Assembly (NCBI GenBank): GCA_913778505.1
Contig: CAJYWD010000032.1
Location: forward strand, 1 to 64,000
Direction: 5' to 3'
Length of the DNA stretch: 64,000 nucleotides
Origin: an uncultured Chryseobacterium sp.
GTDB taxonomy: Bacteria > Bacteroidota > Bacteroidia > Flavobacteriales > Weeksellaceae
In this document: piece by piece, positions 35,501 to 45,045 of the stretch
Layout: each line of letters begins with the position of its first letter
How positions within the stretch are numbered: position 1 is the stretch's first letter
Program-made: the position numbers and the translations under genes
Notes under the pieces: model-generated
Seen by the model: only the letters and a program-made list of their open reading frames with translations
What the model was told of the DNA's origin: nothing
The model's database searches: none

Positions 35501-37042
35501 CCGGGCGTTGGTTTGATTTCGCCGCCTCCGCATCACGATATTTATTCCATAGAAGATTTGGCACAGCTGATTTTTGACTTGAAAAACGCCAATAGACACG
35601 CAAGAATCTCGGTTAAATTGGTTTCTAAAGCTGGCGTTGGAACCATTGCTTCCGGGGTTGCAAAAGCAAAAGCTGACCATATTTTGATTTCCGGTTATGA
35701 TGGCGGAACAGGAGCTTCACCTTTGAGTTCGGTTCGTCATACAGGTTTGCCGTGGGAATTGGGATTGGCAGAAACGCATCAGACTTTGATCAAAAATAAA
35801 TTACGTCAAAGAGTGACTGTTCAGGTAGACGGGCAAATGAAAACCGGACGTGATTTGGTAATGGCAACCTTGCTTGGAGCGGAAGAATGGGGAATTGCAA
35901 CTTCTGCTTTGATTGTGGAAGGTTGTATCCTGATGAGAAAGTGTCATCTCAATACCTGTCCGGTCGGTATTGCGACTCAGAATGAAGAGTTGAGAAAAAA
36001 ATTCACAGGAAAACCGGAACATTTGGTGAGTTATTTCACATTTTTGGCGATGGAAGTCCGTGAGATAATGGCAAGTCTTGGTTTTAGAACGATTGATGAA
36101 ATGGTTGGGCAATCCCAATGTCTGGAAAAGAAAAAAGAAATCAAATTCTGGAAACATCAGAATATTGATTTGAGCGGATTGCTTTATAAAATGGAAACCG
36201 ATTTGCCTATTATAAAAGCCGAAGAACAAGATAGTGGTTTGGATGAATCCTTGTCCTGGAAAATACTGGAAGCTTCAAAATCAGCTTTGCAAAATAACGG
36301 AAAAGTAGAAGCTTCTTTCCCTATTAAAAATACCGACAGAACGGTCGGAACAATTCTCTCACACGAACTCACGAAAATCTATCATTCTAATGGAATGCAG
36401 GAAGATTCGTTGAAATTTAATTTTAAAGGAACGGCAGGGCAGAGTTTTGGCGCTTTTTGTAATAAAGGAATCACGATGATTCTGGAAGGCGATGCCAATG
36501 ATTATTTTGGAAAAGGGCTGTCGGGAGCAAAACTTGCTGTTTTTCCGGATGAAGAAGCGGTGATTAAAGCTAATGAAAATAGCATTATTGGAAACGTGGC
36601 TTTGTACGGAGCAACTTCGGGAAAGGTTTTTATTAATGGAATGGCGGGCGAGAGGTTCTGTGTCCGTAATTCCGGAGCGATTGCTGTTGTGGAAGGAATT
36701 GGCGACCACGGTTGCGAATATATGACCGGCGGAACGGTTGTGATTCTAGGCGAAGTTGGTCGGAATTTCGGAGCCGGAATGAGTGGCGGAATTGCTTATG
36801 TCTGGGATGTCGGAAAAGATTTGGAAAAGAATTTCAATCCCGATATGGCGGACTTGGAAAACTTGACAGAGAAAGATACCGAGCTGGTTTTGGATTTGAT
36901 CAAAGAACATTTTGAAATTACGGGAAGTTATTTGTCGGAATATCTTTTGAGTGATTTTGAGAACAATCTGAAACACTTTGTAAAAGTCTATCCTCGTGAA
37001 TATAAAAAGGTAATAGAGAATCAAATAAATGTAATGAAATAA
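32510..37042 (+). CDS. gltB: Glutamate synthase large subunit
   Basis: 1510 aa. With GltD it converts glutamine plus 2-oxoglutarate to two glutamates. Cys28 in FDSCGVGF is the amidotransferase nucleophile exposed after removal of a 27-residue propeptide. The layout is an N-terminal class II glutaminase domain (to ~430), a central domain, an FMN/2-oxoglutarate barrel (FGSISWEAHTTLAIAMNRIG; GAKPGEGGQLSGEKV; SGYDGGTGASPLSS) and 3Fe-4S cysteines in CHLNTCPVGIATQ. The C-terminal GXGXG beta-helix reads GDANDYFGKGLSGAKLAV through FGAGMSGGIAYVWD. Its stop codon overlaps the gltD start by one base. Confidence 0.97.
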   Translation: MKRARKISQKSIPENQGLYLPETEFDSCGVGFVANIKGIKSFKIVSDAITMLENMEHRGATGYESNTGDGAGLQIQIPHELLYDEALNFGFDLPEPGFYGVGMLFFPRNNFIREECKEIIEHSADKLGLRILGYRPVPVNNIDLGDLAKSVEPVMEMLFVERPFDVETDKDFERKLFVFRNYISHQITSVTSNDPIGFYVASFSCKKLIYKGQLRSLQIRNYFKDLTNPKTRSAFGMIHSRFATNTSPTWSLAQPFRFLAHNGEINTIGGNLNWLKSSEKTFSNPNFTPQEMDMILPLTKPNQSDSSYLDNMVELLYHSGRSLPHTMMMLIPEAWDGNKQMEDYKKDFYEFHACMMEPWDGPASISFTDGEIIGATLDRNGLRPSRYCVTSDDLVIMASESGALPVNPKNVIKRGRLQPGKMFLVDMKKGVIVSDDELKKDICTSQPYRDWLDKMNINLEELPSPKIRFNKLQSEDIFKYQKAFGYSREDLDKVIKEMAIHGKEPIGSMGFDAPLAVLSEKPQHFSSYFKQLFAQVTNPPIDPIREKLVMSLTTIIGGNGNLLEDDRNFAHSIKLEHPILNNEQLEKLRSVDTGKFQSKTIYTYFKADGKEGSLKKALDRICRYAMDAVEDGFEVIILSDRSLDSQHASIPSLLACSAVHHHLIRKGVRRRVGLVIEAGDVWEVHHFASLLGFGATAINPYLALASIRQMFYEGEFSPDSDLEQLEYHYKKAVGDGLLKIFSKMGISTLQSYHGAQIFEIIGLNKPLVNTCFTGAISRINGIGFDEIAKEALAKHYQAFEKDSAFGILDSGGIYQWRKDSEYHQFNPQSIHLLQQATWKDNYETFKKYSRAVNRQTENASLLRGLLEFKNDRPSIPLSEVEPVENILKRFATGAMSFGSISWEAHTTLAIAMNRIGAKSNTGEGGEDENRYIINENGDNLRSSIKQVASGRFGVTARYLAEAEELQIKMAQGAKPGEGGQLSGEKVDSWIGKTRHSTPGVGLISPPPHHDIYSIEDLAQLIFDLKNANRHARISVKLVSKAGVGTIASGVAKAKADHILISGYDGGTGASPLSSVRHTGLPWELGLAETHQTLIKNKLRQRVTVQVDGQMKTGRDLVMATLLGAEEWGIATSALIVEGCILMRKCHLNTCPVGIATQNEELRKKFTGKPEHLVSYFTFLAMEVREIMASLGFRTIDEMVGQSQCLEKKKEIKFWKHQNIDLSGLLYKMETDLPIIKAEEQDSGLDESLSWKILEASKSALQNNGKVEASFPIKNTDRTVGTILSHELTKIYHSNGMQEDSLKFNFKGTAGQSFGAFCNKGITMILEGDANDYFGKGLSGAKLAVFPDEEAVIKANENSIIGNVALYGATSGKVFINGMAGERFCVRNSGAIAVVEGIGDHGCEYMTGGTVVILGEVGRNFGAGMSGGIAYVWDVGKDLEKNFNPDMADLENLTEKDTELVLDLIKEHFEITGSYLSEYLLSDFENNLKHFVKVYPREYKKVIENQINVMK

Positions 37043-38469
37043 TGGGAAAGACAGATGGTTTTTTGATATACGACAGAGATTTGCCTGCGAAACTTCCTGT
37101 TTCGGAAAGGCTTAAGAGTTATAAAGAATTTTATGAACCGACTTCTGAAAAGTTGTTGAATGAGCAGTCTGCCAGATGTATGGATTGTGGTGTTCCGTTT
37201 TGTCAGAGTGGTTGTCCGCTGGGCAATGTGATTCCGGAATTCAATGATGCGGTTTATAAAGAACAATGGGAAAAGGCCTATCATATTCTGACTTCCACTA
37301 ATAATTTTCCCGAATTTACAGGCCGGATTTGTCCTGCACCTTGCGAGGCCGCTTGTGTTTTAGGAATCAATAATCTGCCGGTTACCATTGAGGAAATTGA
37401 AAAAAATATTATTGAAATCGCTTTTGAACAAGGATTTGCAAAGCCAAAAGTTCCTCAATTCCGAACAGGTAAAAAAGTAGCGGTTGTAGGTTCCGGTCCG
37501 GCTGGTATGGCTGCAGCTTATCAATTGAACCAAGCTGGTCATCAAGTGACGGTTTTTGAAAGAGATTCAGAAATTGGTGGTTTGCTGAGATTTGGGATTC
37601 CTGATTTTAAGCTTGATAAAAATATCGTGGAAAGGCGGGTGCAATGGATGGAGCAGGAAGGTGTCGAGTTTAGAACTAATGTCAACGTTGGCGTCAATTA
37701 CTCAGTTGAAGAATTGAACAGAAGTTTTGATGCGGTTGTTTTGGCCTTGGGAAGTACGGTTCCGCGAGATTTGATGCTTCCGAATCGTGATGCGAAAGGG
37801 GTTCATTTTGCAATGGATTTTCTGGTTCAGAATAATAAAAAAGTCAGCGGAATTGGCTTTGATGAAGAAGAACTGAATGTCAAAGGGAAAAAAGTAGTTG
37901 TAATCGGCGGTGGAGACACCGGTTCGGATTGTATCGGAACTTCGAATCGTCAGGGTGCGGAAATCGTTTATCAGATTTATTATAAACCGGTGCAACCCAC
38001 AAAACGCGACGAAACAATGCCCTGGCCAACAATGCCTATGACGTTACAGGTGACGTCTTCTCACGAGGAAGGTTGCGAAAGAAGATGGTCTGTCAATTCC
38101 AAAGAATTTGTGAAAGACGAAAACGGAAACCTTACAGGCGTTCGCCTTGTGGAAGCGGAATGGACAAAAGATGCCGACGGAAAATGGAATCTCTATACAG
38201 AAAAACCCAACTCAGAATTTGTCATCGAATGTGATTATGCCTTCATCGCTTTGGGTTATACGCACGTAGAGCAGAAAGGCTTGGTGGAAGCTTTGGATAT
38301 CCATTTGGACCCGAAAGGAAATCTTATTGGAAATAATAAAGAGTTCCGAACCAATCAAACCAAATATTTTTCCTGTGGCGATGCGAGAAAAGGGCAAAGT
38401 CTTGTGGTTTGGGCAATTGCGGAAGGACGGGATTGTGCGAAAAAAGTGGATGAGTTTTTGAAAAATTAA
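37042..38469 (+). CDS. gltD: Glutamate synthase small subunit
   Basis: 475 aa NADPH-dependent flavoprotein that feeds electrons to GltB. The N-terminal cysteines (CMDCGVPFCQSGCPLGN and CPAPCEAACVLG) bind two 4Fe-4S clusters. The FAD-binding motif VAVVGSGPAGMAAAYQLNQAGHQVTVFE and the NADPH-binding VVVIGGGDTGSDCIGTSNRQGA are intact. The ATG at 37042 overlaps the gltB TAA (taATG), indicating translational coupling. Confidence 0.97.
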   Translation: MGKTDGFLIYDRDLPAKLPVSERLKSYKEFYEPTSEKLLNEQSARCMDCGVPFCQSGCPLGNVIPEFNDAVYKEQWEKAYHILTSTNNFPEFTGRICPAPCEAACVLGINNLPVTIEEIEKNIIEIAFEQGFAKPKVPQFRTGKKVAVVGSGPAGMAAAYQLNQAGHQVTVFERDSEIGGLLRFGIPDFKLDKNIVERRVQWMEQEGVEFRTNVNVGVNYSVEELNRSFDAVVLALGSTVPRDLMLPNRDAKGVHFAMDFLVQNNKKVSGIGFDEEELNVKGKKVVVIGGGDTGSDCIGTSNRQGAEIVYQIYYKPVQPTKRDETMPWPTMPMTLQVTSSHEEGCERRWSVNSKEFVKDENGNLTGVRLVEAEWTKDADGKWNLYTEKPNSEFVIECDYAFIALGYTHVEQKGLVEALDIHLDPKGNLIGNNKEFRTNQTKYFSCGDARKGQSLVVWAIAEGRDCAKKVDEFLKN

Positions 38470-38494
38470 AACTTTTATCAATGTTAAAATTTAG

Positions 38495-38523
38495 AAAATC
38501 GAGCTTTTGTAGTTCGATTTTTT
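38495..38523 (+). terminator. Terminator of gltBD
   Basis: 8-bp stem AAAATCGA / TCGATTTT with loop GCTTTTGTAGT and a T-run. A near-identical 28-bp unit recurs at 39866-39896. Confidence 0.82.
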
Positions 38524-38603
38524 ATTTTTTTTTCTAGAAACTCAAAAATTGTATTATGTATCAAAAAATATGATATTTGTGATTTAACTTTAAAAAAAAA
38601 CTA

Positions 38604-39854
38604 ATGAAAAAGATTTTTATTTTCTTATTTGTAACAATGTCTATTGTTGTGTTTTCTCAATTTAGACAGTCTATTCGAAATATATTTATGCAGACGGGTG
38701 AATATAAAAGTCTCCCAAAAGAATATAATTTTCTTATAGACAATATGAGACTTCATAGCGAAAATATTTATTTCCAAAATCTTCAATTTTCTAAGGCTCG
38801 TAATAGTGGTTTTGTTTCTTTGGACCTTATATTTTTTAATACTGCAAAATATGAGTTTCTGAATACGGGCTTTGAGATTAAGCCAACTGGTAATAATAAA
38901 ATAGGACAAAGAGAGGTTACGATTGTTCCTACAAGAGCTAATGATACTTGGAAAGGAAGTGAGGTTGTGGATTTTAGTAAGTATAATCCTCTGGATAACA
39001 AGGCTAATTTCTTTTTTATGAAATATTTTCTGAATATCTCGGATGCAGATTTACTGGCTCATTTCATCAATAATGCTGATAATGTACAACTTCCCAAATC
39101 TAGAAAAAAGACGGAAAGCGTCGTTGCAATATCTGCAGAAGAGGTAGAACGTGAGAAGAAAAGAAATGAATCAAATCTTAAAATATTTATTGATGATATC
39201 AATAAAGTTAACAATATTAAAATCAATCCGGCTGAGTATGAAAAATCAGGTAAGAGTTTGAATGATTTATGTGAAGAAATTAATAAGCAAATGCCGGATT
39301 CTGACTGTGGATTTTCTGCATATAAAACTTATATTGCTGACATTGATGAAAAGAGGACTAGGGCTAATTTGGATGTTTTTTATAGGGGGCTTTCTTCGCA
39401 AAGACTGGATGAACTTACGGATGATTTTGTACTTCCAAGAGGTGATATTGAGTTTGAAGAGAAGAATTTAAATTTAATTTTTCCGAAAGATTTGTTTTAC
39501 AATAAGGATAAAGGCAATAAATCTGAGTTGAGTTTTTTTATTAATAAAATAGAACATCATTTAACTTATGATTTTAATAAAGAAACCTATGTTTTGATAG
39601 TGAAGCTTTTCCCATATTTCGATTCTCTTTCTTCTGATTTTAAATTTATAGGTCTTTACGATGATGTATTGAAAGGGAAGAATATTACATCGGAAATTTC
39701 TGTGAGTAAAAATGATTTTAAAAATATAGAGTTTTTAATTTATCCCGATAAAATGAAAATCAATATTGTTTTTAAAAATAAAGAATATAATTACGATAAG
39801 AGTTTTGCCCTGAAAAAAGAAATAATTCTTAATAAAGTTAATTCTAAGAAATAA
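38604..39854 (+). CDS. Secreted protein of unknown function
   Basis: 416 aa, not recognised. A signal peptide (MKKIFIFLFVTMSIVVFSQ) directs export. The mature part is rich in Lys, Asn, Asp and Phe, with two regions: residues ~30-150 of mixed beta strands and a lysine-rich helical stretch (~165-230, SAEEVEREKKRNESNLKIFIDDINKVNNIK) leading to a beta-rich C-terminal half. There are only two cysteines after the signal (CEEINKQMPDSDC), 11 residues apart, which could form a disulfide. Base composition is clearly lower in GC than gltD and gyrB on either side. The two flanking terminators are near-identical, which suggests a later insertion. Confidence 0.7.
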   Translation: MKKIFIFLFVTMSIVVFSQFRQSIRNIFMQTGEYKSLPKEYNFLIDNMRLHSENIYFQNLQFSKARNSGFVSLDLIFFNTAKYEFLNTGFEIKPTGNNKIGQREVTIVPTRANDTWKGSEVVDFSKYNPLDNKANFFFMKYFLNISDADLLAHFINNADNVQLPKSRKKTESVVAISAEEVEREKKRNESNLKIFIDDINKVNNIKINPAEYEKSGKSLNDLCEEINKQMPDSDCGFSAYKTYIADIDEKRTRANLDVFYRGLSSQRLDELTDDFVLPRGDIEFEEKNLNLIFPKDLFYNKDKGNKSELSFFINKIEHHLTYDFNKETYVLIVKLFPYFDSLSSDFKFIGLYDDVLKGKNITSEISVSKNDFKNIEFLIYPDKMKINIVFKNKEYNYDKSFALKKEIILNKVNSKK

Positions 39855-39865
39855 ATATTTGAAGA

Positions 39866-39896
39866 AAAATCGAGCTTTTACAGTTCGATTTTTTTT
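39866..39896 (+). terminator. Terminator after the unknown secreted protein
   Basis: AAAATCGA / TCGATTTT stem with loop GCTTTTACAGT, followed by more T. It matches the gltBD terminator except for two loop bases. Confidence 0.82.
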
Positions 39897-40049
39897 ATTC
39901 AAAATCCCCAAACATCCCTGTTAAAAACTTATATTTTTCGACTGATTTTAAGGCTTTCATATCTCGATTTTTTTAACGATATTTGTAAGCATTTTTAATA
40001 AAGATTAATCTAAAAAGCTACAGGCAAAAAGCGGGTAGCCAACAGCTAA

Positions 40050-41987
<1,938 letters not shown>

Positions 41988-42010
41988 TTAATTCAAGTGA
42001 AATAGTATAG

Positions 42011-42036
42011 AACCTTCCGATTTTGGAAGGTTTTTT
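42011..42036 (+). terminator. Terminator of gyrB
   Basis: 8-bp stem AACCTTCC / GGAAGGTT, loop GATTTT, then TTTTTT. Confidence 0.9.
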
Positions 42037-42086
42037 GTTATTGTGACACTAATATTTTCTAAATTGCCGATACAAAATCAATTGAT

Positions 42087-42875
42087 ATGAAAAAACTACT
42101 GAGCACAATGTCCATCGGGATTTTGCTGATCTCCTGTTCTAAAAATGACAATAAGTTGATGTCCAGATCTTCGGAATCTGACAGTCTGAAGACAAAAAAT
42201 GAGTTTGTGATAGATTCTGTGAGAGTTCAGGATTCAATGCAGGTGGGCAAGACCCTGACTTTATCGTTTTCAAAACAGGTTCTGGTATTTCCCGACATCA
42301 AAAACAAAACCCTGCTCGATAGCATCTACAAGCCGGCGAATATCAGCGCGGAGGAATATTCCAAACCGGTTCTCACCGCATTTCTGGAAAAATACAAAAC
42401 GGAATCGCTCAAAAAAGATGAATCTCAGGAATATACACCGGAGTCTAAGCAAACCTGGGACGAAGAATCGGCAATGAAAATGGTTTCCAACCAGGATAAT
42501 GTTTTGACTTTAAAATATTTCGGCAGCGGCTATTCCGGCGGTGCGCACGGCTACTATTTTGAAAGCTATAAAGCATTTGATTTAAAGAATAACAAGGTGA
42601 TCTCGCAAGCCGACATTTTCAAAAATCCTGCGGATACCAATTGGGATAAAATTCTGAAAAATCATTTCGATGAGCCTGAACAAAAAGAGATGCTATTAGT
42701 TGATAAGATACAGCTTAACAACAATTTCTTCTTCGACCAGAATAAAATCACATTTGTTTACAACCAATACGAAATCACGGCCTATGCTGCCGGCGTGGTC
42801 TATATCACATTGAATTTTGAAGATATCAAAGACCAGTTGAAGCCGGAATTTGTATCTCAGTTTAAAATCCGGTAA
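42087..42875 (+). CDS. DUF3298 (RsiV-like) lipoprotein
   Basis: 262 aa with a lipoprotein signal; Cys17 in LLISCSKND is the lipidation site. Residues ~60-150 fit the PF13739-like (DUF4163) region. The C-terminal half has the DUF3298/RsiV signature SGYSGGAHGYYFESYKAFDLKNNKVISQADIF. Related domains occur in the B. subtilis anti-sigma factor RsiV, which binds lysozyme, but this protein has no sigma-binding domain and no sigma gene nearby. It is a cell-envelope protein of unknown role. The next gene starts two bases after its stop codon. Confidence 0.82.
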   Translation: MKKLLSTMSIGILLISCSKNDNKLMSRSSESDSLKTKNEFVIDSVRVQDSMQVGKTLTLSFSKQVLVFPDIKNKTLLDSIYKPANISAEEYSKPVLTAFLEKYKTESLKKDESQEYTPESKQTWDEESAMKMVSNQDNVLTLKYFGSGYSGGAHGYYFESYKAFDLKNNKVISQADIFKNPADTNWDKILKNHFDEPEQKEMLLVDKIQLNNNFFFDQNKITFVYNQYEITAYAAGVVYITLNFEDIKDQLKPEFVSQFKIR

Positions 42876-42877
42876 CG

Positions 42878-43324
42878 ATGGCTCAGAACTTAAAAAATTA
42901 CCGCAAATTCTACGTGCCTCACCACTTTGTGTTTTATCCTGTGATGCTGGTTCTATTGCTTATCACGCTTTTCGAAGCCTGGGATTATTCGGTGGACGAC
43001 CGGGAACTCGGTTTGGTTTACATCATCTTAGCTGCAGTCATTATTTCCGTCATCGTTCTGTCACTGATGCTTCGTCAGCATTACGCTCTGGGACTTCAGG
43101 ACAGAATTATTATTAATGAATTTAAATTTAGATATTTTGCGTTGACGGGAAATCGTTTGGAAAATTCAACGTATCATTTTTCTGATGCACAGATTTTTGC
43201 GCTGAGATTTGCCAAGGATGACGATCTGATGGAACTGATGCATCAGACTGCACAAAACGACTGGTCACCGTCCATCATTAAACAAAATATCAAAAACTGG
43301 AATGCGGACCTGAAAAGAATTTGA
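42878..43324 (+). CDS. Small membrane protein, DUF6526-like
   Basis: 148 aa with two N-terminal membrane segments (FVFYPVMLVLLLITLFEAW and LVYIILAAVIISVIVLSLML) and a soluble C-terminal half starting RQHYALGLQDRIIINEFKFRYF. The N-terminus NYRKFYVPHHFVFYP and this layout agree with the DUF6526 family as I remember it. Function unknown. It probably shares a transcript with the upstream DUF3298 lipoprotein (2-bp gap). Confidence 0.7.
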   Translation: MAQNLKNYRKFYVPHHFVFYPVMLVLLLITLFEAWDYSVDDRELGLVYIILAAVIISVIVLSLMLRQHYALGLQDRIIINEFKFRYFALTGNRLENSTYHFSDAQIFALRFAKDDDLMELMHQTAQNDWSPSIIKQNIKNWNADLKRI

Positions 43325-43366
43325 TCCAAATCTTTCCTCTAATTCTCATTTTAAAAAGATTAACAA

Positions 43367-43397
43367 AAAAATACTCTGAAATTCTCAGAGTATTTTT
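43367..43397 (+). terminator. Strong terminator before the lipid kinase gene
   Basis: 13-bp perfect stem AAAAATACTCTGA / TCAGAGTATTTTT with loop AATTC. It ends only 12 nt before the next ATG. Confidence 0.92.
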
Positions 43398-43404
43398 ATT
43401 TTTG
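43397..43404 (+). promoter_or_regulatory. -7 element of the lipid kinase gene (leaderless candidate)
   Basis: TATTTTTG begins at the last base of the terminator and ends five nt before the ATG. As the terminator blocks read-through, this is the best candidate promoter. Confidence 0.5.
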
Positions 43405-43409
43405 GGCTT

Positions 43410-44258
43410 ATGCAATTTGCCTTTATCATCAATCCGTATTCGGCCAGGAAAAACTATCAGCCTTTTCTGGATAATCTGTCGAAAAAGATAGAAAATCCAT
43501 TGTTTTTGATATCCCAATCTCTGGAAGACACGGAAGATTTCATCAAGGCTCATTGGAATCAGGTTGACATTTTTGTGGCAGTAGGAGGTGACGGCACCAT
43601 TTCCGTGGTGGCGCAGAAGCTCATCAATACCGATAAAATTCTTGCTGTATTTCCCGCCGGTTCCGGAAACGGATTTTCCAACGAAACGAATTTCAATAAA
43701 AATCTGGACACGCTTTTGGCTAAAGTGAAATCCGGAAACTGGAAGGCGATTGATACATTTACGGTGAATGGAAGTTTTTCAATTAATGTCTCGGGAACCG
43801 GATTTGACGGTAAAGTGGTGAAGGAATTCGAGAAGACCAGCCGTGGTTTTAAGAATTACATCAAGGTTTCTATCAAGACTTTTTTCAATTATAAACCAAT
43901 CAAAATCAAATTTTTAGAGGAAAATTACAAACCATACAACGGAAAATACCTGATGCTGAATGTGGCCAACACAAGGCAGTTTGGGAATAACGCCTACATT
44001 GCGCCGATGGCCAGCAAAAGTGATGGTTTGGTAGATTTGGTTTTGGTGAAGAAATTTCCTTTGACCTACTCGCCGTTTTTTGCGTTCAGAATGTTCACCA
44101 AACGCTTGAAAGACGATGATTACGTCACTTATCTTCCTGTCTCGGAAATCGAATTTAAGGTCAATACCAAAAATTGGCACATCGACGGCGAATTCAAGAA
44201 AATAAAATCCCCAATTCACATCAAAGTGATGCCGAAGAGTTTGAGGATTTTGGTGTGA
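43410..44258 (+). CDS. Diacylglycerol/lipid kinase family protein (YegS-like)
   Basis: 282 aa. It starts MQFAFIINPYSARKNYQPF (phosphate-binding NP.S motif). The nucleotide-binding FVAVGGDGTISVVAQKLI and FPAGSGNGFSNE motifs define the DAGK catalytic domain. The C-terminal beta domain includes DGKVVKEFEK and NWHIDGEFKK. Members phosphorylate diacylglycerol or sphingoid-type lipids at the inner membrane; the exact lipid is unknown. The last 61 bp (44198-44258) are duplicated at 44967-45027 beyond the toxin-antitoxin pair. Confidence 0.9.
   Translation: MQFAFIINPYSARKNYQPFLDNLSKKIENPLFLISQSLEDTEDFIKAHWNQVDIFVAVGGDGTISVVAQKLINTDKILAVFPAGSGNGFSNETNFNKNLDTLLAKVKSGNWKAIDTFTVNGSFSINVSGTGFDGKVVKEFEKTSRGFKNYIKVSIKTFFNYKPIKIKFLEENYKPYNGKYLMLNVANTRQFGNNAYIAPMASKSDGLVDLVLVKKFPLTYSPFFAFRMFTKRLKDDDYVTYLPVSEIEFKVNTKNWHIDGEFKKIKSPIHIKVMPKSLRILV
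44198..44258. repeat. 61-bp direct repeat, copy 1 (3' end of lipid kinase gene)
   Basis: Matches 44967-45027 at 59 of 61 positions. It ends exactly at the TGA stop codon of the kinase. Confidence 0.95.
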
Positions 44259-44663
44259 TTAATTTCTATCGAACCAATTTTCTATTTTAAGATTTTCTAT
44301 GTTTTTGAAATCCTTTGCATTATCTGTAACCAAAGTCAATTTGTGAGTAAGAGCGGTTACACCTAGAATCAGGTCAAATTCATCGTGCAAAGGTGTTCCG
44401 TTTTTTCTTAATTTGACTTTGATTTGAGCATATTTGTCAACGGAACCAATGATAGGAATGATGGAAAGACCACTGACAAATCGATCAACGGCTTCGTGAG
44501 ATTGCTTGGGATTAGCACTGTTTTCAGCGCCAAATTTCAACTCGAAAACAGTCAATTCTGAAATAAAACAATTAGAAATTCCCTTCTTTCGGATGATTTC
44601 GTCAAGTTTGAGCTTTCCTCGCAGAAAGAAAATACAAATATTGGTATCAAGTAGATATTGCAT
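44259..44663 (-). CDS. vapC: VapC-family PIN-domain toxin
   Basis: 134 aa. PIN-domain acidic residues are visible: LLDTNICIFFLRG (Asp near residue 5), ELTVFELKFGAE (Glu), and HDEFDLILGVTALTHKLTLVTDNAKDF (two Asp). VapC toxins are Mg-dependent RNases that cleave tRNA or rRNA and stop growth until neutralised. It follows its antitoxin gene by five bases on the same strand. Its stop codon abuts the kinase stop codon in convergent orientation, with no base between the two genes. The low GC and the flanking 61-bp repeats mark it as acquired. Confidence 0.92.
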   Translation of the reverse strand: MQYLLDTNICIFFLRGKLKLDEIIRKKGISNCFISELTVFELKFGAENSANPKQSHEAVDRFVSGLSIIPIIGSVDKYAQIKVKLRKNGTPLHDEFDLILGVTALTHKLTLVTDNAKDFKNIENLKIENWFDRN

Positions 44664-44668
44664 AGCGA

Positions 44669-44908
44669 CTACAATTTCAAATCCTTTTCTCTGAATTTTC
44701 TACTTTCTTTAATTTCTAAAATAATTTCCTCAGCAGATTTTTCGTCAGAAAATGCACCAAAAGAATTGAAAAAATCCGCTTCTTTAGATATTTCTTCTTT
44801 GTTCAGAGATTTTCTTAGCTTTTCCAATAACTCCATTTTTCCAATAGAACTGAGATTATCTATGAGATTAGAGTAAATTTCAATGATGTTTTTTTCTACG
44901 TAAGTCAT
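44669..44908 (-). CDS. Antitoxin partner of VapC
   Basis: 79 aa, directly upstream of the toxin gene on the same strand. It begins MTYVEKNIIEIYSNLIDNLSSIGKMELLEKL and ends FSDEKSAEEIILEIKESRKFREKDLKL. That C-terminus, a helix followed by basic residues, is what I know from VapB-like antitoxins paired with PIN toxins in Bacteroidetes. The N-terminal half should bind the operator and the C-terminal tail should occupy the toxin active site. No standard RHH or AbrB motif can be assigned with certainty. Confidence 0.82.
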   Translation of the reverse strand: MTYVEKNIIEIYSNLIDNLSSIGKMELLEKLRKSLNKEEISKEADFFNSFGAFSDEKSAEEIILEIKESRKFREKDLKL

Positions 44909-44966
44909 TTCTGTATTTTTATCAAATATAAGAAATTATTGATCCTCTTGAAATTACAAATTGCAG

Positions 44967-45027
44967 GAAAATCAAATCCCCGATTCACATCAAAGTGATG
45001 CCGAAGAGTTTGAGGATTTTGGTGTGA
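44967..45027. repeat. 61-bp direct repeat, copy 2 (orphan kinase 3' end)
   Basis: Copy of 44198-44258 with two differences. Read in the kinase frame both are third-codon-position synonymous changes (ATA/ATC Ile, CCA/CCG Pro). It is not attached to any kinase coding sequence here and ends 18 bp before the next - strand gene. Confidence 0.95.
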
Positions 45028-45045
45028 ACAAGCTATCTAAAGTAG

